This document shows, one piece after another, positions 18,102 to 27,497 of a stretch of 64,000 nucleotides of DNA. The notes beneath the pieces are model-generated. The model made no database searches. It was given only the letters and a program-made list of their open reading frames with translations, and was not told the origin of the DNA. Origin of the DNA: Candidatus Sulfopaludibacter sp. SbA3 (GTDB lineage Bacteria > Pseudomonadota > Alphaproteobacteria > Caulobacterales > Hyphomonadaceae); assembly GCA_945913285.1 (NCBI GenBank), contig CAMEDD010000008.1, positions 16,903 to 80,902 of the forward strand, given 5' to 3'. Numbering within the stretch: the first letter of the stretch is position 1; each line of letters starts with the position of its first letter. A program made the translations under genes and the position numbers.

Positions 18102-19262
18102 ATGCTGCGGATTCTCATGGCGGCCCCCGCGTTAGCGGCCGCAGGATTGCTGGCGACCGGACTGGGTGTGTTTGACTCCGCTGCTACGGTGCAGGCCGCG
18201 AGCGGCCGGGCGACGCACTCCGCAGAAACAATCCTGATTGCGCCGACGGCGACAGCCCTCACTTTTGCACGGGCGGGCGGAAAAACCATCGGGGTGACGT
18301 CCTACACACAAGGGCAGGTGAGCGGCGTTGCACTCGGTGCGGTCATGGCGCCCGGTGAAGACGCCGTCGACCTTGTCAACCGCCTTGGCTACGATGCGGT
18401 TCAGTCCGAAATAGAGCGCGCAGAAACATCGGTCGAGATCAAGGTATCCGATCTGGAGATACCTGTAGATATCGGATCTGAGCATATTGCTGCGGCGACA
18501 AACTATCGTGAACATGCCAGGGAAGCCTCGGTCGAAGGCGGGCCGTTCCTGTTTCCGAAATATGTTCAGCCGACGTCCGCGCGCGCTGGCATTCCGGCAG
18601 GCGAGGCACTGCTCGACTACGAAGTTGAACTCTGCCTGCTGACGATGCGCCCGATTAACCCGGCAGACGGTGCCAGCGGCGGGTTGATCTTGTGCAATGA
18701 CGTGACTGACCGCGCGGCGCTCCTGCGTAAGATTGATCCGGACCACCCGGAATCCGGCACCGGCTTCACCAGCGGCAAGAGCGCGCCAGGCTTTCTGCCG
18801 GTCGGCGATCTCTTTGTGGCGCCGCGCGATGTGAAAGCGTTCAGCCGCGATCTTGTTCTGCAACTTTCGGTCAATGGTGTGGAGCGCCAGCGCTCATCGG
18901 TCAGCCTTTGGATTTGGGACATCGACCGCATATTGCTCGAGGCGTCACGGTTGCGCGGTCAAGTCTGGAATTTCGCAGACGCAGCGGCGCGCCTCCCGTT
19001 CGATGCCGACGGATTTATCCCTGAGCGTACCTTGATCCTTACCGGGACCCCGGGCGGCACGGTGTTCAAGGGCATCTACCCCAGTGCCTATGTGCGCGGC
19101 GGACTGGCCTGGCTAGCGGGCGGCTGGAACGGGCCGCTCGCCGGGCAGGTTGTCGAAAGCCAGATTGCGACCGCACGCACTTCGGGCGCCTACCTGCGCC
19201 CGGGAGACTTGGTGACCATCCAGGTCGACCAGCTGGGCCGGCTGGAAAACCAGGTCGAATAA
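18102..19262 (+). CDS. Fumarylacetoacetate hydrolase-family protein with signal peptide
   Basis: The C-terminal 270 residues are an FAH fold. The NYREHARE segment contains the catalytic His138 and Glu141, the metal-binding acids are in LDYEVELCLL (Glu174, Glu176) and CNDVTDR (Asp200), and FTSGKSAPGFLPVGDLF and ILTGTPGGT follow. FAH enzymes hydrolyse C-C bonds of beta-diketones and acylpyruvates. Unusually, the N-terminus (MLRILMAAPALAAAGLLATG, then VQAASG) looks like a signal peptide or membrane anchor. I use the ATG at 18102, 6 nt after a GGAG site, not the TTG at 18090. It is the last gene of the TetR-FAD oxidase-PhlG operon. Confidence 0.87.
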   Translation: MLRILMAAPALAAAGLLATGLGVFDSAATVQAASGRATHSAETILIAPTATALTFARAGGKTIGVTSYTQGQVSGVALGAVMAPGEDAVDLVNRLGYDAVQSEIERAETSVEIKVSDLEIPVDIGSEHIAAATNYREHAREASVEGGPFLFPKYVQPTSARAGIPAGEALLDYEVELCLLTMRPINPADGASGGLILCNDVTDRAALLRKIDPDHPESGTGFTSGKSAPGFLPVGDLFVAPRDVKAFSRDLVLQLSVNGVERQRSSVSLWIWDIDRILLEASRLRGQVWNFADAAARLPFDADGFIPERTLILTGTPGGTVFKGIYPSAYVRGGLAWLAGGWNGPLAGQVVESQIATARTSGAYLRPGDLVTIQVDQLGRLENQVE

Positions 19263-19274
19263 GGCTCCAGAGGC

Positions 19275-19880
19275 CTAAAGGCTGCCCTTGGTGCTCGCCG
19301 GTTTGCCGCCGAGGCGGGGGTCGATGGTGATCGCGGTGCGCAGGGCGCGGGCGGTGGCCTTGAAGCAGCTTTCGGCGATGTGGTGGTTGTTCTCGCCGTA
19401 GAGGTTCTCGATGTGTAGGCACATGCCGCCATTGCCGGCGAGGGCGTGGAAGAACTCCTTGAAGAGTTCGGTGTCCATTTCGCCGAGCTTGTCGCGCCGG
19501 AAATCAACCTTCCAGATCAGGTAGGGGCGTTTGCAGAGGTCCACCGAGGCGCGGGTCAGCGTCTCGTCCATCGGGATATAGGCATGGCCGAAGCGCGTGA
19601 TGCCCCCGAAATCACCGAGTGCCTGGGCAATCGCCTGGCCGATGACGATACCGGTGTCTTCCACCGAATGGTGGAAATCGATATGGAGATCGCCTTTGCA
19701 GCGCACCGTCAGGTCGATCAGGGAGTGCCGGGACAGGCTGTCCAGCATATGATCGAAAAAGCCGATCCCGGTCTGGATGTCCGATTTGCCGTTCCCGTCG
19801 AGGTTTACGGTCACGGAGATGTCCGTTTCCTTGGTCTTGCGGGCGAGGGTGGCGGTGCGGTTCTGGGTCATGTCCGGCAT
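19275..19880 (-). CDS. hisB: Imidazoleglycerol-phosphate dehydratase
   Basis: HisB dehydrates imidazole glycerol phosphate to imidazole acetol phosphate using two Mn ions. The 201-residue monofunctional enzyme shows both metal motifs, [13 protein letters not shown] / [11 protein letters not shown] near 40-80 and [15 protein letters not shown] / [14 protein letters not shown] near 145-185. I use the ATG at 19880 because AGGGA lies 5 nt upstream; the ATG at 19871 would be too far. It should be the first gene of the his operon, but hisH lies 8.4 kb downstream beyond inserted accessory genes. Confidence 0.96.
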   Translation of the reverse strand: MPDMTQNRTATLARKTKETDISVTVNLDGNGKSDIQTGIGFFDHMLDSLSRHSLIDLTVRCKGDLHIDFHHSVEDTGIVIGQAIAQALGDFGGITRFGHAYIPMDETLTRASVDLCKRPYLIWKVDFRRDKLGEMDTELFKEFFHALAGNGGMCLHIENLYGENNHHIAESCFKATARALRTAITIDPRLGGKPASTKGSL

Positions 19881-19940
19881 ATAGTCCCTGGGAGCCGCTA
19901 CAGCTAGCGCATGATCTTCACGGATTCTTAAACATATACC

Positions 19941-21770
19941 GTGCAGTTTGGACACGAGTTTGCGAATCAAGCCTGGGACGGCGTGCGTGTGAAGACGACA
20001 TCGGTGATCGGCCGCCTGACCGGCAAGGTGTCCATTCCGGTATTTGCCGGGATCATGGGCTCCGCTGTGGCAATCATCATGTTTGCCTGCGCTATCGCTC
20101 TGTCCGTCAGTTACCGCACCTTCGTGCTGGGCCAGCCTTACGACCTGATCATGCCGGTCCCGGCAGCGGCGGGGATATTGTTTTTGTGCCTGCTCGTCTC
20201 GTCTGGCGGCGCGTTCATCGCGGCCAAACACCTGCAATGGGTGTTCAAACGTTTCACAGCCTACATGCTGACGAGCCGGACCGATGCGGTGGCCGAGCTG
20301 GAAGACCTTCAGTTCCCGGAGCTGCGCCGCTTGCGGGCCGCCACCACGCGGACCGTGCGAAAGCTGCGCAGGGAGAACGAAGCGCTACGAACCATCGCCT
20401 ACCGCGACGCACGTACGGGCCTGCCGAACGCGATCGCACTGGAACGCCACGTCAATGCCACGCTGCCCCAGGCGAGCTTTGAAGAACCGGCCGCCTTCCT
20501 GCTGCTCGATATCGACCGCTTCGGCCAGCTCCTCGAACAGGTGGGCCCGGCGCACGGCGACGTGCTGATGGAATCGGCGGCGAAACGGCTGAAAAAGGCA
20601 CTCGCCGATCTTGGCGATCCTGGCGCGGCGGCCTTGCGCTCCAGCATGCTGGCGGCGCTGACCGCCGACAAGTTCGTGCTGTACCTGCCCTGCGCGATCA
20701 ACCGCGATCATGTGATCGCTATTGCGCGGGCCGTGCGCGGCGCGTTTGCCGATCCGTTCGACCTGCCGACCCGGCTGGTGACGATGACGATTTCGGGCGG
20801 CATCGTGATGGCGCCGGAAGACGGCGAGACATTTGCCAAGCTGATCCAGAACGCCAAGCTCGCCTTGCGCCTTGTGCGGTCCGAGGCGCAGTCCGGTTTC
20901 CGCTTCTTCACGCCGCGTCTGACGCGGCTCGTGCAGGGGCGTTACCGGTTTGAAGCCGAACTGCGCGACGCGGTCGCCAACAAGGAATTCAAGGCGGTCT
21001 TCCAGCCGAAGATCGATTTCCAGACCGGCCGCATCACCGGCGCCGAGGCGCTGGCGCGCTGGCGGCGGCCGAACGGCAAGCTGATCTCACCTGCAACGTT
21101 CGTTCCGGTAGCCGAGCAGGCCGGTCTGATCGAAGCGATCGGCATGCAGATCCTCGAGGCGGCGTGCGAGGCGGCGCGGACCTGGCAGCTCGAAGGCTTC
21201 GATGTGACCGTCGCTGTGAACGTGTCGCCGAGCCAGTTCCAGAACCAGGACCTCACGGACACGATCATGGCGGTGCTGCGCCGGACAGGACTGCATCCCA
21301 ACCGGCTGGAGCTGGAGATCACCGAGAGCATGGCGGTGAACGATCCGGCGCGCGTGGCCGAGTTCATCTCGCCGCTTCGCGCGATGGGCACCAAGCTCGC
21401 GATTGACGATTTCGGAACCGGGCACTCCAACCTCGCAACGCTGACGCAACTGCCGTTCGACGTGTTCAAGATCGACCGCCAGTTCGTCTCGGCGCTGGAG
21501 ACCGACCGGCAGGCGCCGGCGATTATCGAGATGATCCTCGCGATGGCGGAGACGCTTGGCCTGAAGACCGTGGCCGAAGGCGTTGAGACGATGAACCAGG
21601 CCGAGTTCCTGCGGCGCCGCGGCTGCACAATGGCGCAGGGCTTTCTCTATTCACCCGGCCTGCCGGAAGCGGCTTTCCTTGATTTCCTGCGCGCCTGGCG
21701 GCCCGTCCAGCAGATCGGCGAGACGCAGGGTCAGCCGGAATACCAGGATCGTCAGACCCCGCGCCGGTAA
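19941..21770 (+). CDS. Membrane EAL-domain cyclic-di-GMP phosphodiesterase with degenerate GGDEF
   Basis: The 609-residue protein has two membrane segments (about 32-56 and 72-94), a short coiled linker, a degenerate GGDEF domain and an EAL domain (~335-590). The cyclase signature is replaced by TADKF, so it should not make c-di-GMP. The EAL domain keeps [35 protein letters not shown] and VAEGVET, the metal and catalytic residues of an active phosphodiesterase. The start is GTG at 19941; a GTG at about 19986 is an alternative. It diverges from hisB and overlaps the following GNAT gene at the 3' ends by 19 nt. Confidence 0.92.
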   Translation: MQFGHEFANQAWDGVRVKTTSVIGRLTGKVSIPVFAGIMGSAVAIIMFACAIALSVSYRTFVLGQPYDLIMPVPAAAGILFLCLLVSSGGAFIAAKHLQWVFKRFTAYMLTSRTDAVAELEDLQFPELRRLRAATTRTVRKLRRENEALRTIAYRDARTGLPNAIALERHVNATLPQASFEEPAAFLLLDIDRFGQLLEQVGPAHGDVLMESAAKRLKKALADLGDPGAAALRSSMLAALTADKFVLYLPCAINRDHVIAIARAVRGAFADPFDLPTRLVTMTISGGIVMAPEDGETFAKLIQNAKLALRLVRSEAQSGFRFFTPRLTRLVQGRYRFEAELRDAVANKEFKAVFQPKIDFQTGRITGAEALARWRRPNGKLISPATFVPVAEQAGLIEAIGMQILEAACEAARTWQLEGFDVTVAVNVSPSQFQNQDLTDTIMAVLRRTGLHPNRLELEITESMAVNDPARVAEFISPLRAMGTKLAIDDFGTGHSNLATLTQLPFDVFKIDRQFVSALETDRQAPAIIEMILAMAETLGLKTVAEGVETMNQAEFLRRRGCTMAQGFLYSPGLPEAAFLDFLRAWRPVQQIGETQGQPEYQDRQTPRR

Positions 21771-22270
21771 GCCGTCACGGGCATGCCCGCGAGCAGTGTG
21801 TTGCCGGTCGGAACATAGCCCAGCTTTTCAGCCACCCGTACCGAGGCCTTGTTGGGGGGCTCGATCACACAGCAGCTGAAGCGGAAAGACTGCGCGCCGA
21901 GCCATGTGTGCATTGCCGCGACCGCTTCGGTGGCGATGCCGCGGCCCCAGGCGTTGCTGGCGAAGGCCCAACCGGCTTCGGGGCCGGGCGCCAGATCAGC
22001 CGGAAGGCCGCGGAGGAAATCGGCGAACCCAGCTTCGCCGTAAAACTCGCCTGTCTCCCGGTCGGTGATCACCCAGTAGCCATAGCCCTTGAGCACCCAG
22101 AGGCCGGCGCCGCGCAGCATCGCAAACCAGACTTCCTGGCGGGTGCGCGGCTTGCCGCCGATATAGCGCACGACGCCTTCGTCTGCCCACATCGCGGCGG
22201 CGGCGTCGAGGTCCGTCGGTTCTACCGGGCGCAGCCGGAGGCGCAGCGTATCGATGACCGGTGCAATCAC
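21752..22270 (-). CDS. GNAT acetyltransferase, RimJ/RimL type
   Basis: The product (172 residues from the GTG at 22270) has the RimJ/RimL-like layout: start DTLRLRLRPVEPTDLDAAA, motif A region GWAFASNAWGRGIATEA, and C-terminal NKASVRVAEKLGYVPTG. Family members acetylate protein N-termini or small amines such as antibiotics. The longer open frame upstream runs through the NTF2-like gene and is not plausible. The GTG overlaps that gene's stop (GTGA), so the two are coupled. Confidence 0.85.
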   Translation of the reverse strand: MIAPVIDTLRLRLRPVEPTDLDAAAAMWADEGVVRYIGGKPRTRQEVWFAMLRGAGLWVLKGYGYWVITDRETGEFYGEAGFADFLRGLPADLAPGPEAGWAFASNAWGRGIATEAVAAMHTWLGAQSFRFSCCVIEPPNKASVRVAEKLGYVPTGNTLLAGMPVTAYRRGV

Positions 22271-22695
22271 GCGCCGGCTTTCATCTTCGCAAGTATCGCG
22301 CCCATGGCCGCGTGTACGGCGTTCACAGCCTTCAGGGGGCGGACCATGACCTTGAAGTCCGTGATCTGACCGTCGGCGTTCCACTCGATCATGTCGATGC
22401 CATTGACCGCGATACCATCCATCTCGGTTTCGAATTCGAGAACGCCGCGGGTCTCGCAATCAAAGACGCGGGTATAGCGGAAGCTGTCATTGCCGAGCGT
22501 CTGGCCGGCGGCGAGGAGGTAGCCCATCGTGATGAACTTGCCTTCCTGCGGCGTGTGGACGACCGGGCTTTTGAAAACGACCTCGTCTGCCAGCAGCGGT
22601 GACAGGCCGTCTGCGGAGTGATCCTGCGCCATCCAGTCGAACCAGCGTTGCAGGTTGGGGCTGTGCCCGGTCTCGGGGATAAGGTGTTTTGCCAT
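22267..22695 (-). CDS. NTF2/SnoaL-like protein
   Basis: The 142-residue product has the SnoaL/NTF2-like cone fold pattern: an N-terminal helix (NLQRWFDWMAQDHSADGLSP), then VVFKSPVVHTPQEGK, and a strand-rich end with VNGIDMIEWNADGQITDFKV, a typical NTF2-like closing motif. Members bind or isomerise small hydrophobic ligands. The substrate is unknown. It is translationally coupled to the downstream acetyltransferase. Confidence 0.78.
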   Translation of the reverse strand: MAKHLIPETGHSPNLQRWFDWMAQDHSADGLSPLLADEVVFKSPVVHTPQEGKFITMGYLLAAGQTLGNDSFRYTRVFDCETRGVLEFETEMDGIAVNGIDMIEWNADGQITDFKVMVRPLKAVNAVHAAMGAILAKMKAGA

Positions 22696-22816
22696 CGTGT
22701 GCGCCTCCCGTGCAGAACACTAAAGTGGTTCTGGCCGGGCAACAACGTTTACGCAGCGTCAGCGCGTAGCCAGAGGCTTAATGCGCGCAGCGTGATCGCC
22801 ATTCCGGCGAATATGA

Positions 22817-23194
22817 TCACACGCGGGTGAGTGGCAGGATCTCTCGCAGGAGCTCTATGAGGCGTTTTGGCGGGTACGGCTTCTGGACGCACGGCGCGCC
22901 CCTGAAGACTTCCGGTTGCTGGCTTGGCGGGTAGCCCGATGCGATGATGAAGGGCCTGCCGCTGGACTTCAAAGCGGCCGCTGCCGGCCCGGCGCTGACG
23001 CCGGCGAGATTCGTATCGAGGATCGCGGCGTCGAATGCGCAGCCGTCGATCATTGTCAGCGCGGCCGGAAGCCGTCCGGCGATGCCTGCAATCTCAAACC
23101 CATCTGCCAGCAAGGTCTGTTCGATGGCGAAGGCGATCATCGCCTCATCCTCAATGATAAGGATCCGCGATTTCAGTTTCGACTGATGGGTCAT
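22817..23194 (-). CDS. Single-domain response regulator
   Basis: The 125-residue receiver domain has the acidic pair Glu15-Asp16 (IIEDEAM), the phosphoacceptor Asp60 (AAILDTNL) and Lys105 (CVQKPYPP). No output domain is present. I use the ATG at 23194, which overlaps the stop of the upstream histidine kinase gene (ATGA). Single-domain regulators paired with HWE kinases act as phosphate relays or sinks in alphaproteobacteria. Its cognate kinase gene is broken, so its present input is uncertain. Confidence 0.9.
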   Translation of the reverse strand: MTHQSKLKSRILIIEDEAMIAFAIEQTLLADGFEIAGIAGRLPAALTMIDGCAFDAAILDTNLAGVSAGPAAAALKSSGRPFIIASGYPPSQQPEVFRGAPCVQKPYPPKRLIELLREILPLTRV

Positions 23195-24998
23195 GGCGAG
23201 CGCGCCCATGTCTGGCCCAGGCTTGATTTGGTGAGCACGTTTGCAGCGGGCGCGTTCAGATTCCAGGAGACACCTGTCTCCGCAAAGTGGATCTCAGCTA
23301 CGCCCTGAACGGCCGCCTGGGCCATGCGCCCGATCAGGGTCTGACCGAAGCCCGACCGGGTTGGCGGCTGAACTTTCGGTCCGCCCCGCTCGAGCCATGT
23401 GATTGAGAACGCAGGATGAGTGCCATGCGTCACCTGCCAGGTGATCAGAACCGTGCCGGCGTCGTTCGACAGCGCACCATACTTGGCGGCGTTTGTTCCA
23501 AGCTCGTGCAGCGCCATGCCGATGCCTTGCGCGGCGTCCGGGGTGAGTTCCGCGACCGGGCCGTCGAGCAGCACACGCGTTCCGATCCAATCCCTGAAAT
23601 GATCCAGCTGCGCGGCGATCAGGTCGGACAGCTCAACACCCAGCCACTGATTGCGCACCAGGAGATCCTGACCCGCAGCAAGTGCCACGATGCGGTCAGA
23701 CAGCCGGGCGGAGAATGTCGCCGGCGAGCCCTCCTTGGCCGTCTGGTTGGCAATCGCCTGGACCACCGCAAGCAGGTTCTTGGCGCGGTGATTGATCTCG
23801 GCCATCAGCATGCTGACATGCTCTTCTGCAATCTTGCGCTCGGTAATGTCGCGGATGTTGCACTGGATGACGAGGCGGTCGCCCTCATTGTAGAGGTTGG
23901 CGATGACTTCGACTTCCTTGTGCAGGCCTGTGCGGCTCTCGAGCTGCAGGTCTTCATACCGGATCTGGTTCCGGCTGTTCAGTTCGCGGATCATAGCCTT
24001 GCTTTCGGTTTCGTCCTTGAGCAGGCCGATCTCATAGAGTTCCTTGCCGACGAGCTCCGAGTGCTTGTAGCCCAGAAGCTTCGTCATGAAGGGGTTGGCG
24101 TCGACGATCTTGCGCGTTCCCGCATCAAGAATGACGACACCGTCGTGTGCGCACTCGAAAAGACGGCGGTAGCGCGTCTCGGAGACGCGCAGGTCTTTAT
24201 CGATCAGGTTACGTTCGGTCACGTCCGTCATCACGCCGTAGGAGCGCGTGACTTTGCCATCTTTATCGGAGTTCGTCCGTCCACGTGCAGACACCCAGCG
24301 AATCTCGTCGCGCTGTCCGAGCACCGGTATTCCATATGGAATTCGCCGCCTGGCTTCAGGCTGTCTGAAAACAGCGATTCGACGCCCGGCAAATCTGCAG
24401 GGTGCACGCGTGACATCCAGGATTCAAGTGATGCGGGCGCGGCGCCGGGCTTCAGTCCGAGCAACCGGTACATGGCGTCGTTCCAGATATTCTCACCGCC
24501 CTCAAAACTCCAATCCCAGACCGCCATCCGGCCGGCTTCCAGGGCAAGTCGTAGCCGCTCCTCTCCCTTGATCAGGCTTTGCTCGGTGCGCCGGCGCTCG
24601 GTTACGTCGCTGAAAATCAGCGCGACCTTGTTCTATCCTGCGCCGTCAATACTGACTGCGTCGAGCTTGAACAGGCGGTCCATTGCCAACGAGCCCTGCT
24701 CCAGGGCCAAAGCCGCGCCGGTTCGTGCGACCTCGGCGTAGGTCGCGATCCAGTGCGCTTCGAGGTCCGGCACAGCTTCGAGCGCCGTTTTGCCGACCGC
24801 GTTGCGGATGCCGGTGTGACGCTCGAAGGCCTGGTTGGCCTCCAGGAAGCGGTAGTTGATCGCGGTGCCGGCCTCATCATAGATCATCTCGATCAGGCAG
24901 AACCCCTGCTCGATGTTCTCGAGCAAATGCCGGTAATGCTGATTGAGCTGCTCAGTTTCGGCTAAGCTGCGATCGCATTGCTTGGCATTGGTCGGCAT
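23191..24998 (-). pseudogene. PAS-PAS-HWE histidine kinase broken by a stop codon and a frameshift
   Basis: Read from the ATG at 24998, a PAS-like region runs to a TAG at about 24633-24635 (DAVSIDGAG, stop). The same frame then continues (NKVALIFSDVTERRRTEQS), with a second PAS region to about 24335 (EFHMEYR). There a missing G shifts the frame; the continuation LGQRDEIRWVSARGR lies in another frame. The remaining 3' frame (24324-23191, 377 codons) holds an intact PAS and HWE kinase: INHRAKNLLAVVQAIA with the phospho-His, HELGTNAAKYGALS, and the diagnostic WLE in ITWLERGGP. A truncated kinase could still be made from the GTG at 24324. Confidence 0.8.
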
Positions 24999-25178
24999 AG
25001 CGTGTCGCCTTCGCGAACGAAGCTCCCTGTGGGGCCGTAATGAAAAAGCCTGCGCTCCGCCGGCCCGGATCGCAATTCCCTGAGCCGTTCGCTCATGGCT
25101 TCAACGCGCGGGTCCTGCGCTGGTTCCCGCTTGGCTGAAAACGATTTGCCGGTGGCCCCGGCCTTCGGGGAAAGGGCC

Positions 25179-26234
25179 TCAGCCTGCATAGGCCGCGGCG
25201 AGGTCCGGGTCGCGCGTTGCCACGAGGTCGGCGAGGTCGGAGATGACTTTTGCCTGTTTCCAGGTGGCGTCGTCCTGCATCTTGCCGTCGATCATGGCGA
25301 CGCCGGTGCCATCCGGCATGGCGGCGAGGATCTTGCGGGCGAATTTCACTTCGGCGGGGTCGGGAGAGAAGACGCGCTTGGCGATCGCAATCTGAGAAGG
25401 GTGGAGCGACCAGGTGCCGGAACATCCGAGCAGGAAGGCGTTGCGGAACTGCTGCTCGCAGGCCTCAGGGTCAGCAATGTCGCCGAACGGGCCGTAGAAG
25501 GCGTTGATGCCGGCCATGCGGCAAGCGTCGACCATGCGCGCGATAGTGTAGTGCCAGGGGTCCTGCTGGACGCTGGCGCGGGGGGCGCCGTCCGTGTTCG
25601 GATCGTCGATGACGCGGTAGAAGGGATGGCCGCCGCCGACGCGGGTGGTTTTCATCTTGCGGTTTGCGGCGAGGTCTGCCGGGCCGAGGCTGATGCCCTG
25701 CATGCGGGGGGAGGCGAGGGCGATCTCCTCGACACGGGCCATGCCTTCGGCGGTTTCGAGGATCGCGTGGAAGAGGATCGGACGTTGCAGGCCGGCCTGC
25801 GCTTCGAGCTGGGCGACATATTGGTCCGCGAAGTGGATGTCCCAGGGGCCTTCGACCTTGGGCAGCATGATGACGTCCAACTGGTGGCCGGCCTTGAGGA
25901 CGAGCTCGGATACGTCCTGCTGGAACCAGGGAGAATTGAGGCAGTTCACGCGGCTCCAGAAGCCGGTGCCCCTGGCCTGCCAGTCATACATGTTCGCCAT
26001 CTCGACCGCGCCGGCGCGGGCGGCGTCCTTGGCGTCGGCGGGGATGGCATCTTCGAGGTTGGCGAGCACCACGTCCACAGTCGGGGCAAGTTCGGGCACC
26101 TTGGCGCGCACTTTATCAAGGTGGGGCGGGACGAAGTGGATCATCCGCTCAAGGCGGATGGGCAGGTCGCGCATCGGCTCCGGCGCGCCGATAGCCAGGG
26201 GTTTGAAGAAATTGCGCGGCGTTTTCTGTGACAT
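25179..26234 (-). CDS. CoA ester lyase (HpcH/HpaI aldolase / malyl-CoA lyase family)
   Basis: The 351-residue TIM barrel belongs to the citrate lyase beta/malyl-CoA lyase group. It has [16 protein letters not shown] (acidic metal site), [33 protein letters not shown] and [12 protein letters not shown]. Relatives cleave or make malyl-CoA, methylmalyl-CoA or citramalyl-CoA in a Mg-dependent reaction. Which CoA ester is used cannot be decided from sequence. It is a single gene between the broken kinase and a Pmp3-type gene. Confidence 0.88.
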   Translation of the reverse strand: MSQKTPRNFFKPLAIGAPEPMRDLPIRLERMIHFVPPHLDKVRAKVPELAPTVDVVLANLEDAIPADAKDAARAGAVEMANMYDWQARGTGFWSRVNCLNSPWFQQDVSELVLKAGHQLDVIMLPKVEGPWDIHFADQYVAQLEAQAGLQRPILFHAILETAEGMARVEEIALASPRMQGISLGPADLAANRKMKTTRVGGGHPFYRVIDDPNTDGAPRASVQQDPWHYTIARMVDACRMAGINAFYGPFGDIADPEACEQQFRNAFLLGCSGTWSLHPSQIAIAKRVFSPDPAEVKFARKILAAMPDGTGVAMIDGKMQDDATWKQAKVISDLADLVATRDPDLAAAYAG

Positions 26235-26348
26235 GAGAGGCCCCTGAGTTTTGCGGGCGGAGGATTAGGGCGCGGGCTGCGCGGCGTCAAATTTCGCGGC
26301 GCCTTGGGGAATATTTGCCGCGGCGGGGCGTTCCGGGGGCGCAAACCT

Positions 26349-26534
26349 ATGAGGGTGATACGCCATGTCGCTGATGAGATTCTGCTGACGATATTCTTGC
26401 CGCCCGTGGCGGCGGCGCTCAAGGAGGGGATTGGCGTCCAGTTTCTCATCAATATCGTGCTGACGATGATCGGCTGGCTGCCGGGCGTGATCCATGCGTT
26501 CTGGGTCAATACGCGGAATGGGACGGTGGTCTAA
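26349..26534 (+). CDS. YqaE/Pmp3-family small membrane protein
   Basis: The 61-residue product has the two-helix Pmp3/YqaE signature: ILLTIFLPPVAAALKEGIG, then FLINIVLTMIGWLPGVIHAF. The frame is open upstream, but the ATG at 26349 places the conserved segment at the usual distance from the start. Pmp3 proteins sit in the plasma or inner membrane and affect membrane potential under salt or cold stress. It is convergent with xerD. Confidence 0.9.
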   Translation: MRVIRHVADEILLTIFLPPVAAALKEGIGVQFLINIVLTMIGWLPGVIHAFWVNTRNGTVV

Positions 26535-26546
26535 GGCGCCCGGCGC

Positions 26547-27443
26547 TCAGTTGGCCATCGGATGCGCGGTTTCCAGCAGTTCCTGAAGTTCGTCGGTCAG
26601 TACATGGGTGTAGATCTGGGTCGTCGCGATGTCGGCATGGCCGAGCAGCATCTGCACGGCGCGCAAGTCGGCGCCGCCCTGCAGCAGGTGCGTCGCATAG
26701 GCGTGCCGCAAGGCGTGCGGGTGAACGCGGGCGGAGTCGAGGCCCGCTTCGGCGGCGATGCCTTCGAGCAGCTGGCCGAGACGGCGGCGCGTCAGGTGGC
26801 CGCTCGCGCCGCGGGACGGGAAGACATAGTCCTCCGCTCGGGTTTTCGCGTCCGGGTCCGCGCGCTCGGCCAGCCAGTCTGACAGCGCATCGAGCGCCGG
26901 GCCGCCGAGCGGGCAGAGGCGCTCCTTGCCGCCCTTGCCGCGGATGATGATGTCGCTGGTCACCCAGCGCGCGCCCTTGCGGCGGGGCAGGCTGCCGATT
27001 GTAAGAGAGACGAGCTCGGAGGCGCGAAGACCTGCGCCATAGAGCAGCTCGACGAGACATCTGAGGCGTTTGTCCTTGCCGCAGGCGAAGATCAGCGCCT
27101 TCATTTCCTCACGGCTGAGCACGTCCGGGATGTCACGCGCCGGGGAGGGGCCGTCGAGCCGGGCGGTCGGGTCGTCCTTGCGATCGCCCTCCTCGAACAG
27201 GAAGCGGAAAAAGCGGCGCAGCGCCGAGAGCTTGCGGGCCTGTGATGCGGGGGCGAGGCCGCGTTCGGCCAGATCGCTGACCCAGGCGCCGAGTTCGGCG
27301 GGCTTCGCCTTGATCAGGCGGCCACTGCAGAATTCGGACGCGTCCAGCAGGTCACGGCCATAGGCGTCGAGCGTGTGGGGGCTCGCGCCGCGTTCGGCGG
27401 ACATCATTTCGAGGAAGGCGCCGATGCGGTGTGTGTCTGACAT
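26547..27443 (-). CDS. xerD: Tyrosine recombinase XerD
   Basis: XerD with XerC resolves chromosome dimers at dif and cooperates with FtsK. The 298-residue protein has an N-terminal SAM-like DNA-binding domain and all catalytic residues of tyrosine recombinases: Arg140 (YGAGLRASEL), Lys170 (GKGGKER), His243 and Arg246 (HALRHAYATH), His269 (LLGHADI) and Tyr278 (TQIYTHV). The genomic context (divergent from aroK-aroB) is the usual alphaproteobacterial xerD site. No mobile-element neighbours are seen, which favours XerD over an integrase. Confidence 0.93.
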   Translation of the reverse strand: MSDTHRIGAFLEMMSAERGASPHTLDAYGRDLLDASEFCSGRLIKAKPAELGAWVSDLAERGLAPASQARKLSALRRFFRFLFEEGDRKDDPTARLDGPSPARDIPDVLSREEMKALIFACGKDKRLRCLVELLYGAGLRASELVSLTIGSLPRRKGARWVTSDIIIRGKGGKERLCPLGGPALDALSDWLAERADPDAKTRAEDYVFPSRGASGHLTRRRLGQLLEGIAAEAGLDSARVHPHALRHAYATHLLQGGADLRAVQMLLGHADIATTQIYTHVLTDELQELLETAHPMAN

Positions 27444-27497
27444 CGGACCAATGTGCGGCCGGCGGGCTTAAGGGCGCGTTGAAGCGGCCTTCGTTTC

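Noticed and set aside
10910..19274. The block between hisH and hisB as a mobile element
   Set aside because: No integrase, transposase, tRNA, terminal repeat or clear composition shift is visible. It is better described as accessory genes of unknown arrival.
24962..25189. 75-codon minus-strand frame upstream of the broken kinase
   Set aside because: It overlaps the kinase start in another frame and has no recognisable domain. It could be a remnant, but support is too weak to call.
26547..27443. xerD as a phage or island integrase
   Set aside because: It fits XerD in length and motifs, sits at the usual xerD-aroK locus, and has no attachment repeats or mobile genes beside it.
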